Source: Acidobacteriota bacterium
GTDB lineage: Bacteria; Acidobacteriota; Blastocatellia; Pyrinomonadales; Pyrinomonadaceae
Direction of reading: 5' to 3'
DNA: 8,287 bases
Assembly (NCBI GenBank): GCA_020201365.1
Contig: JAIVGV010000066.1
Span: 1-8,287, forward strand
Below the pieces are notes generated by a model. It was not told where the DNA came from and made no database searches. It saw only the letters and a list, made by a program, of their open reading frames with translations. The stretch's first letter is position 1. Each line of letters opens with the position of its first letter. Shown one piece after another: positions 1 to 4,767 of the stretch. The position numbers and the translations under genes were made by a program.

Positions 1-30
1 CTTCGAGAGCCATCGGAAGTTAGATGCTAC

Positions 31-61
31 AAAAGCGCCGTCGCAATCCTGTCGCGACGGC
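31..61 (-). terminator. Intrinsic terminator downstream of ribF
   Basis: Read on the minus strand, an 8-bp perfect GC-rich stem (GCCGTCGC with GCGACGGC, arms at 54-61 and 37-44) closes a 9-nt loop. It is followed by GC and then TTTT at 34-31. It lies about 32 nt beyond the ribF stop codon in the direction of transcription, as expected for a Rho-independent terminator of the minus-strand cluster. The U-tract is short, so efficiency may be modest. Nothing recognisable is seen in bases 1-30. Confidence 0.6.
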
Positions 62-92
62 ATAAAATTCGAGTCCCAAACGCGCCCGCGCG

Positions 93-1046
93 TCAGATCA
101 CCGCCAGCGAGCGGCGCACTCCGCCGCGCGCGAAGAACTCTTCGGCGCGCGATACGTCCGCGTCGATCTGCCGCTTCAGCTCTCCGACCGACGAGAACCG
201 CCGCTCGTCGCGCAGGCGCGCGAGGAAGCGGACGCGCACCACGTCGCCGTAGAGGTCGCCGCGCCAACCCAAGACGAACGTCTCGACCGAAGGCTCGGCG
301 TCGCGCTCGAAGGTCGGGCGCACGCCGACGTTCGTCACGCTGCGCCGCCACGCGCCTTCGATCAGCGTCGCCGTCACGTAAACCCCCGCGCGCGGGATGA
401 CGCGGTTCTGCGGGTGCAAGTTCGCCGTCGGGAACCCGAGCGTTGCCCCGCGCGCCGCGCCGCGCACGACGCGCCCCTCGACGCCGTAAGGTCTGCCGAG
501 CATCCTGCGCGCGAGGTTGACGCGCCCCCCCGCGAGCAGTTGGCGGATGCGGCTCGAACTGATCCGGTGCCCGCGCAGGCGCACCTCCGGCACTTCGTCG
601 GCGTGGAAGCCCAGCTCGCGGCTCACGCGGCGCAGCAGCTCGATGTCGCCCCCGCGCTCGTAGCCGAAGGCGAAGCCGCGACCGAGATAAACTTCTTTCG
701 CGTGCAGCCGCTCCTCGACCACGTCGCGCAGGAAATCCTCTGCGCGCACGCGCGCGAACTCCGGCGTGAAGCGCACGACGATGGTCTGCCCGACGCCGAA
801 CGCGGCGAGCGCCTCGACCTTCTGATCGAGCGTTTGGAGAAGCGGCGGCGCGCTCTCCGGGTGCAGCACCGCGCGCGGGTGCGGATCGAACGTGATGACG
901 GTCGGCACGGCGTCGCAGGCGCGCGCGCGCTCGACGACCGTGCGCACGATCAGTTGATGACCGCGGTGCAGACCGTCGAAGACGCCGAGCGTCAGAACAG
1001 TCGGTCGCGCGATCTCCGCGTTGTCCGTGCCGTGGAAAAGACGCAT
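93..1046 (-). CDS. ribF: Bifunctional riboflavin kinase / FAD synthetase RibF
   Basis: RibF phosphorylates riboflavin to FMN and adenylates FMN to FAD in the cytoplasm. The 317-aa product is close to the usual ~310 aa. The N-terminal nucleotidyltransferase half carries the GxFDGxHxGH signature (GVFDGLHRGH, residues 21-30), FDPHP (53-57) and ISSSRIR (162-168, the ISST-R-like adenylylation motif). The C-terminal kinase half starts at LGRPY (183-187), followed by the G-rich stretch and GFPTANL (204-210) that bind nucleotide and metal, then NVGVRPTF and VETF with the likely catalytic Glu255. I chose the ATG at 1046, which gives the family-typical start MRLFHG. An in-frame TTG at 1091 would add 15 residues encoded by an inverted-repeat spacer, which is unlikely. 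No Shine-Dalgarno is visible before the ATG. It is the last gene of a minus-strand cluster, 78 nt after the MBL gene. Identity is seen directly from complete motifs. Confidence 0.97.
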   Translation of the reverse strand: MRLFHGTDNAEIARPTVLTLGVFDGLHRGHQLIVRTVVERARACDAVPTVITFDPHPRAVLHPESAPPLLQTLDQKVEALAAFGVGQTIVVRFTPEFARVRAEDFLRDVVEERLHAKEVYLGRGFAFGYERGGDIELLRRVSRELGFHADEVPEVRLRGHRISSSRIRQLLAGGRVNLARRMLGRPYGVEGRVVRGAARGATLGFPTANLHPQNRVIPRAGVYVTATLIEGAWRRSVTNVGVRPTFERDAEPSVETFVLGWRGDLYGDVVRVRFLARLRDERRFSSVGELKRQIDADVSRAEEFFARGGVRRSLAVI

Positions 1047-1055
1047 AGGGAAACG

Positions 1056-1128
1056 ATGAAGGATGAGCGCGGAACGACGAAGTGAAGGCAAATGCTTTTC
1101 AGTTCATCGTTGCGCGCTCATCGTTCAT
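1056..1128. repeat. 31-bp imperfect inverted repeat in the MBL-ribF spacer
   Basis: The arms are 1056-1086 and 1098-1128, with an 11-nt centre and 4 mismatches in 31 positions. They would form a long hairpin in the minus-strand transcript between the MBL stop codon and the ribF start. Each arm also reads as degenerate 7-bp units (ATGAACG, ATGAGCG and variants). The right arm overlaps the MBL stop codon. No T-tract follows, so it does not look like a terminator. It may be an RNA-processing or stability element, or a REP-like repeat. Confidence 0.75.
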
Positions 1129-1889
1129 AGTTGCAGTTCCAGTCCGTCGTAAGCCCACTCGACGCCGTCGGGCAGGAGTCGAGAGTCGCGGGCGTGCTTG
1201 ATGTCGTGCGTGATGTGGGTCAGGTACGTCCGGCGCGGGCGCAAGCGTTCGACGTAGGCGAGCGCGGACTCGAGCGTGAGGTGCGTCGGGTGGGGCTTGA
1301 TGCGCAGGCAGTCGAGCACGAGCGCGTCGAGGTCGCGCAAGCCTTCGAGCGTCGCGGGCGGAATCTCGCTCAGGTCGGTCGCGTAGGCGAAGTCGTTGAA
1401 GCGGTAGGCGACGACCGGTAGCCGCCCGTGGATGACTTCGAGCGGCGTCACCGTGAGATCGCGCGAGAGGCAGAACGGCGCGCCGTTGACGACGGTGTGC
1501 GCGACGACTTGCGGCAGCCCGCCGCCGAAGTGCGACGGCTCGAAGACGTACTTGAAGATGCGCCGGATGTCCACCCACGCGCGCTCGTTGGCGTAAACGC
1601 CGAGCGCGCCGTGGCGGAAGTTCAGGGGGCGTATGTCGTCGAGACCGAAGATGTGATCGGCGTGGCAGTGCGTGACGAGCACGGCGTCCAAGTGTTTCAG
1701 CCCGACGCGCAGCGCCTGCTGGCGGAAGTCCGAGGAGGTGTCAACGAGGACGGTCTGCCCGTCGTGCTCGACGAGCAGGGAGACGCGCAAACGCTTGTCG
1801 CGCGGATCGTCCGACGTGCACGTCTCGCACTCGCAGCCGATGGACGGCACGCCGGTCGAAGTCCCGGTGCCGAGGAGCGTAACTTTCAT
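1125..1889 (-). CDS. PhnP-like MBL-fold metallo-hydrolase
   Basis: This is a 254-aa metallo-beta-lactamase-fold protein of the PhnP / RNase Z-like type, probably a cytoplasmic phosphodiesterase. The start MKVTLLGTGTSTGVPSIGC matches the family, followed by a CxCxxC set (Cys19, Cys21, Cys24) that in PhnP-type proteins helps bind a structural zinc. The metal-binding core is THCHADH (73-79, with His74, His76, Asp78 and His79). Later ligand candidates are His154, Asp172 in YATDLSE and His225 in YLTHITH. The downstream sequence FGLDDIRPLN is also typical. The ATG at 1889 is the natural start because the beta-strand begins there, but only degenerate 7-bp repeats precede it, with no Shine-Dalgarno. 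PhnP itself is a cyclic phosphodiesterase of phosphonate catabolism; no phn genes are nearby, so the substrate is unknown and I give no symbol. It lies between the DUF1844 and ribF genes on the same strand. Confidence 0.9.
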   Translation of the reverse strand: MKVTLLGTGTSTGVPSIGCECETCTSDDPRDKRLRVSLLVEHDGQTVLVDTSSDFRQQALRVGLKHLDAVLVTHCHADHIFGLDDIRPLNFRHGALGVYANERAWVDIRRIFKYVFEPSHFGGGLPQVVAHTVVNGAPFCLSRDLTVTPLEVIHGRLPVVAYRFNDFAYATDLSEIPPATLEGLRDLDALVLDCLRIKPHPTHLTLESALAYVERLRPRRTYLTHITHDIKHARDSRLLPDGVEWAYDGLELQL

Positions 1890-1892
1890 GAT

Positions 1893-2009
1893 CGAAAGTT
1901 CCGAGTCCCGAGTCCCAAGTTCGAGCTATGAGTCCGGCGTTGACCGCCGGGCGGAGGTTCGCTTTCGACTTTGGACTTGAAACTTTGAACTTGGAGCTTG
2001 GAACTTATC
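1893..2009. repeat. Paired inverted arrays of degenerate 7-bp repeats
   Basis: The left array (1893-1927) has five units read on the minus strand, of the form ACTCGGG or ACTTGGG. The right array (1961-2009) has seven units read on the plus strand, such as ACTTTGA and ACTTGGA. The two face each other across about 33 bp and can pair imperfectly, with AAGTTCC / GGAACTT a perfect 7-bp match. The right array runs into the stop codon of the DUF1844 gene, and the left array ends three bases before the MBL start codon. The spacing is strictly 7 bp inside each array. Function is unknown. Confidence 0.75.
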
Positions 2010-2631
2010 TCCCCCCCGTGATGTCGCTGCCCGAAAACCCGCGCGGCTGGCGGCGCGTGCTCGTTAAGGAGACGTACTGCATCTGTAGCTCGGCGAGGAG
2101 TCCTTCGAGGATCTGCTGCTCCTGCTGAGAGAGGTTGCCGCGCGTCTTGTCGCGCACGGTGACGAGCAGATCAATGCAGTGCTTGGCGAGCGGCAGGTCA
2201 ACTTCGCCCGGCGGCATCCCCGGATGCTCCGTCATGCCCATCGCGGCGGCGGCGGGCGAGGCGACGAACATCACGAGGTTTGCGAACGGCGTCGGGTCAA
2301 GTTCATCGCCCGGCGACCCTGACGACGGCGCGACGCGATGCGACTCCTCGCCGCGTCGCTCTTCGCCGCGAAGGTTTTCGCGTGTCTGCGCGCCGGCAGA
2401 GGCGGACGCGGCTCGCGCGCCCTCGCGTTGATCGGCGCGCGCGGCGTTCGTCGCGGGCGCGCCCGCGTCTGCTGCCCGCGCGGCGGTCGCGTCCGAGGTT
2501 GACGCCTGCGCCGTCGCTTCGGCGGCGTTCGGCGCGGCTGGCTCTTCGCGCTCGACGCCCTCGCGCGGCGTGCCGTCGGGGTTGAAGAGGCGTCGGTCTG
2601 TGACCTTGAAGGTGGGTTTCTCTTCGCTCAT
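2005..2631 (-). CDS. DUF1844 domain protein with long disordered linker
   Basis: The 208-aa product has no assigned biochemical function. The C-terminal part (about residues 114-188) is a clear DUF1844 domain: TPFANLVMFVASPAAAAMG, then VDLPLAKHCIDLL, then DKTRGNLSQQEQQILEGLL and a final helix. The N-terminus (MSEEKPTFKVTDRRLFNPDG) resembles the conserved KVTDRRxF segment of such proteins. Between them lies a roughly 90-residue Ala/Arg/Glu/Ser-rich, low-complexity stretch (about 25-113) that is probably disordered and much longer than is usual in this family. There is no signal peptide, so it is likely cytoplasmic. I chose the ATG at 2631 because it opens the conserved segment and has a weak AGGCG upstream. 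The frame stays open to an ATG at 2739, but that extension is Arg-rich and atypical. It is first in the minus-strand cluster with the MBL gene and ribF. Confidence 0.88.
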   Translation of the reverse strand: MSEEKPTFKVTDRRLFNPDGTPREGVEREEPAAPNAAEATAQASTSDATAARAADAGAPATNAARADQREGARAASASAGAQTRENLRGEERRGEESHRVAPSSGSPGDELDPTPFANLVMFVASPAAAAMGMTEHPGMPPGEVDLPLAKHCIDLLVTVRDKTRGNLSQQEQQILEGLLAELQMQYVSLTSTRRQPRGFSGSDITGGR

Positions 2632-2719
2632 CTCGTCGCCTGCAAGCCGCGCGGTTGCGCGTCCGCGTCCGCGCCGCGCGCTCACTCCCGTCGAATCTAT
2701 CGGATTGATTTCAACCGCG

Positions 2720-2749
2720 ATGGTAGCACCGCCCCGCACGGCGTCGCAA
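2720..2749 (-). promoter_or_regulatory. Possible sigma70-type promoter for the DUF1844 gene
   Basis: Read on the minus strand, TTGCGA (2749-2744, 4/6 to the -35 consensus) is followed after 18 nt by TACCAT (2725-2720, 4/6 to the -10). It sits in one of the few less GC-rich spots of the divergent spacer and would give a leader of roughly 80 nt to the ATG at 2631. The match is modest and rests on sequence inspection only. Confidence 0.33.
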
Positions 2750-2795
2750 GAAACGCGCCAGCGCGCCCCACACAGCCGAACCCGCGCGCGCAGAC

Positions 2796-2825
2796 TTGGA
2801 ACAACGCCCGCGCAAGTTCTAGACT
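2796..2825 (+). promoter_or_regulatory. Possible promoter for mazG
   Basis: TTGGAA (2796-2801) and TAGACT (2820-2825), separated by 18 nt, each match 4 of 6 consensus bases. TAGACT-like -10 boxes are common in high-GC bacteria. Transcription would start about 75 nt before the mazG ATG, and the leader would consist mostly of the 7-bp repeat array at 2841-2903. It is back-to-back with the candidate minus-strand promoter at 2720-2749. Confidence 0.38.
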
Positions 2826-2840
2826 GCCTGCGTCGCGCGA

Positions 2841-2903
2841 ACTTTTCATTCCGGACTTAGGGCTTCCGACTCCGGACTCAAGGCGTCAGACTCCGGACTT
2901 ATA
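2841..2903 (+). repeat. Array of nine degenerate 7-bp repeats in the mazG leader
   Basis: Nine consecutive units are in exact 7-bp register, with ACTCCGG occurring exactly twice (2869 and 2890) and variants such as ACTTAGG and ACTCAAG elsewhere. The array ends three bases before the mazG ATG at 2907, so it fills the position where a Shine-Dalgarno would lie, and none is seen. The units resemble those at 1893-2009 (ACTTGGG, ACTTTGA). Confidence 0.75.
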
Positions 2904-2906
2904 TTT

Positions 2907-3839
2907 ATGCCAGCAACTTTCACCGATCTCGTCGCGCTCATGTCCACCCTGCGCTCGCCCGAAGGCTGCCCGTGGGATCGCGAGCAGACCTACGCGACGC
3001 TCGCGCCGATGCTCCTCGAGGAAGCCTACGAGGCGGTCGAGGCGGTCGAGGAGGCGCGCGAGGGTCGTCCCGCCGAATTGCGGGATGAGTTAGGCGATCT
3101 GCTCTTCCAGATCATCTTCTACGCGCAGGTCGCCTCGGAGCGCGGCGAGTTCACGATTGAGGACGTCGTGGATCAGATTCACACGAAGATGGTGCGCCGC
3201 CACCCGCACGTCTTCGCGGGCGAGCGCGCCGCGGACACCGCCGACGTGCTGCGCAACTGGGAGGCGATCAAAGCCGCCGAGAAGCGCGCCGCGGGGAAAG
3301 ACGCGCGGGCGGACGACGCCTCTCTCCTCGACGGCGTCTCGGCGAAAGCGCCCGCGCTCATGGAGGCGCACCAGTTGACGACCAAAGCGGCGCGCGTCGG
3401 CTTCGACTGGCAGCGCGTCGAAGACATCTTCGACAAGCTCCGCGAAGAGACGGACGAGCTCAGAGCCGCCATCCGCGAGCGCGACGAGGCGCAACGCTCG
3501 CGCGCTAATGACGGGCAAGCAAAGACGGACGGACAGCCGGAGTCGGATGCGACGAGCGAGCAGCTTCGACGCGAAGCGCCGTCGCGCCCGGCGTCGGAAG
3601 AGGACGCGGAGCACGCGCGCGTGCGCGAGGAGGTGGGCGATCTCCTGTTCGCCGTGACGAACCTCGCGCGGCATCTGGGCGTCGAGCCCGAAGCGGCGCT
3701 GAAACTCACGAACCGCAAGTTCCGCCGACGCTTCCGCCACATCGAGCGGGGCTTGGCGTCGCGCGCTCGCGCGCTCGGCGAGGCGTCGCTCGAAGAGATG
3801 GAGGAGCTGTGGCAGGAGGCGAAAGGAAGTGACGGGTGA
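2907..3839 (+). CDS. mazG: Nucleoside triphosphate pyrophosphohydrolase MazG
   Basis: MazG hydrolyses NTPs and dNTPs to NMP plus pyrophosphate in the cytoplasm, cleaning nucleotide pools and, in E. coli, moderating stress signalling. Both tandem MazG domains are present. In the first, CPWDREQTY (21-29) is followed by LLEEAYE (36-42, EExxE) and ELGD (61-64, ExxD). In the second, LREETDE (178-184) and EEVGD (241-245) supply the equivalent acidic metal ligands. The linker has the family-typical RRHPHVF and NWEAIKAAEK. At 310 aa it exceeds the E. coli protein (263 aa), because residues about 190-236 form a charged, Ser/Ala/Glu-rich insertion between the two metal-binding helices of domain 2. The ATG at 2907 gives the normal N-terminus; no Shine-Dalgarno is seen. 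The stop codon lies inside another 7-bp repeat array. It is divergent from the DUF1844 gene and upstream of the zinc-ribbon gene. Confidence 0.96.
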   Translation: MPATFTDLVALMSTLRSPEGCPWDREQTYATLAPMLLEEAYEAVEAVEEAREGRPAELRDELGDLLFQIIFYAQVASERGEFTIEDVVDQIHTKMVRRHPHVFAGERAADTADVLRNWEAIKAAEKRAAGKDARADDASLLDGVSAKAPALMEAHQLTTKAARVGFDWQRVEDIFDKLREETDELRAAIRERDEAQRSRANDGQAKTDGQPESDATSEQLRREAPSRPASEEDAEHARVREEVGDLLFAVTNLARHLGVEPEAALKLTNRKFRRRFRHIERGLASRARALGEASLEEMEELWQEAKGSDG

Positions 3840-3863
3840 CAAGCGACAGGTGACAAGTTAGAA
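3829..3863 (+). repeat. Array of five 7-bp repeats overlapping the mazG stop codon
   Basis: Five units with consensus GTGACAA or GTGACGG run in exact 7-bp register from inside the last mazG codons, with the TGA stop (3837-3839) part of the second unit. The last unit (GTTAGAA) is degenerate. Unit sequence differs from the other arrays in this window, but period and placement at a gene boundary are the same. Confidence 0.7.
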
Positions 3864-3864
3864 T
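3836..3864 (+). promoter_or_regulatory. Near-consensus promoter for the zinc-ribbon gene, built from repeats
   Basis: GTGACA (3836-3841, 5/6 to TTGACA) and TAGAAT (3859-3864, 5/6 to TATAAT) are separated by exactly 17 nt. This is the best sigma70-like match I found in the window. Both boxes come from the 7-bp array, and the -35 box contains the mazG stop codon. Predicted transcription start is around 3871, leaving a leader of about 57 nt to the ATG at 3928. Activity is inferred from sequence. Confidence 0.5.
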
Positions 3865-3927
3865 CGGGGAACCGACGCCCGCCGCGTCCCGCCGGCGATC
3901 TTACTTTCGGGGGTTTTCTCAAAGTCC

Positions 3928-4632
3928 ATGACTCTGATCCGCTTCGTGCGCAACTACGACGACCTCTCGACCGACCGCGGCTCGCAGTTCAAGTTCTACT
4001 GCGACAAGTGCGGCAACGGGTATCTTTCGAGCTTCCAGACTTCGACCATCGGGACAGCCGGATCGCTCTTGCGCGCGGCGGGCGACCTGTTCGGCGGCTG
4101 GGCTTCGAGCGCGGGCAACTCCGCCTACGAGATTCAGCGGCAGGTCGGCGGCAAGGCGCACGACGACGCATTGAACCGCGCTGTCGAGGAGGCGAAGGCT
4201 CACTTCCACCAGTGCTCGCGCTGCGGCAAGTGGGTCTGCCCGGAAGTCTGCTGGAACGCCGCCGCCGGTCAGTGCGAGGACTGCGCGCCCGACTACAACG
4301 AGGAACTCGCCGCGAGCCACGCGCAGGCGAAAGCCGACGCGGCGCGCGAACAACTCAACGAGCGCGCGCGGCAGACCGACTACGCCTCGAAGATAGACAT
4401 GGGCGCGGACTCGGTTCTCAAAGCGCCGGCGCCGCCCGCGCAGGCTGCCGAGGCGGAAGCGGCCGCGCAGGCGCGCTGCGTGTCGTGTGGCGCCCAGGTC
4501 GGCAAGGCGAAGTTCTGCCCCGAGTGCGGCACGCCCGTCAGACCGCCGCGACCGACGTGCCCGTCGTGCGGTCACCAGCCGGAGGCGGCGACGAAGTTCT
4601 GCCCCGAGTGCGGCTCGAAGATGCAGGCGTAG
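3928..4632 (+). CDS. Multi-zinc-ribbon protein of unknown function
   Basis: The 234-aa protein has 16 cysteines arranged as eight CxxC or CxxxC pairs. An N-terminal pair is FYCDKCGNGY (Cys25, Cys28). A central cluster has Cys96/99, 104/108 and 116/119 (CSRCGKWVCPEVCWN). A C-terminal double zinc ribbon has Cys184/187 with 197/200 and Cys211/214 with 225/228, each half ending in FCPECG. Between the first and central pairs lies a Gly/Ala-rich segment (about 40-75); residues 125-180 are Ala/Glu-rich and probably helical or disordered. No signal peptide or confident membrane helix is seen. Each four-Cys set probably binds one zinc, so up to four sites. The N-terminal two thirds resembles a recurrent but uncharacterised bacterial zinc-ribbon family, and I cannot name a function. 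The ATG at 3928 is the first good start; a G-run at 3909-3913 is too far away to be a proper Shine-Dalgarno. It follows mazG by 88 bp and probably has its own promoter. Confidence 0.85.
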   Translation: MTLIRFVRNYDDLSTDRGSQFKFYCDKCGNGYLSSFQTSTIGTAGSLLRAAGDLFGGWASSAGNSAYEIQRQVGGKAHDDALNRAVEEAKAHFHQCSRCGKWVCPEVCWNAAAGQCEDCAPDYNEELAASHAQAKADAAREQLNERARQTDYASKIDMGADSVLKAPAPPAQAAEAEAAAQARCVSCGAQVGKAKFCPECGTPVRPPRPTCPSCGHQPEAATKFCPECGSKMQA

Positions 4633-4703
4633 CGCGGGGCGACGACGCGGGAAGAAGCGACGGACGGCGGCGGGCTAGGAAGCAGCGACGGCGTGGAGAT
4701 AAG

Positions 4704-4735
4704 AAGGGCTCTGACCGCGAGCGGTCAGAGCCCTT
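4704..4735. terminator. Bidirectional terminator between convergent genes
   Basis: A perfect 15-bp inverted repeat (arms 4704-4718 and 4721-4735, AAGGGCTCTGACCGC and its complement) flanks a GA centre. It sits 72 nt after the zinc-ribbon stop codon and 33 nt after the M48 stop codon on the other strand. The AA/TT ends of the arms give short U-runs in either direction. Position and symmetry fit an intrinsic terminator shared by both convergent genes. Confidence 0.85.
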
Positions 4736-4767
4736 CCGTTTCGGTGAAGACCGCCGCGCGCCGCGCG

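Noticed and set aside
414..1085. 223-codon plus-strand frame opposite ribF
   Set aside because: It is a shadow of ribF, which has complete catalytic motifs; the composition is Arg/Ala/Glu-rich with no family resemblance.
1047..1091. TTG start for ribF at 1091
   Set aside because: The extra 15 residues are encoded by the inverted-repeat arm. The ATG at 1046 gives the family-typical N-terminus.
2011..2017. Run of seven C as a possible slippage or phase-variation site
   Set aside because: It is at the last codons of the DUF1844 gene, where a frameshift would change only a few terminal residues. There is no sign of a switch.
2900..2905. TATATT as a -10 box for mazG
   Set aside because: It sits one base before the ATG, too close even for a leaderless transcript, and has no -35 at proper spacing.
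3090..3842. Long open frame (250 codons) antisense to mazG
   Set aside because: It is Arg/Leu-rich with no recognisable motif, and mazG on the other strand has full family motifs. High GC keeps shadow frames open.
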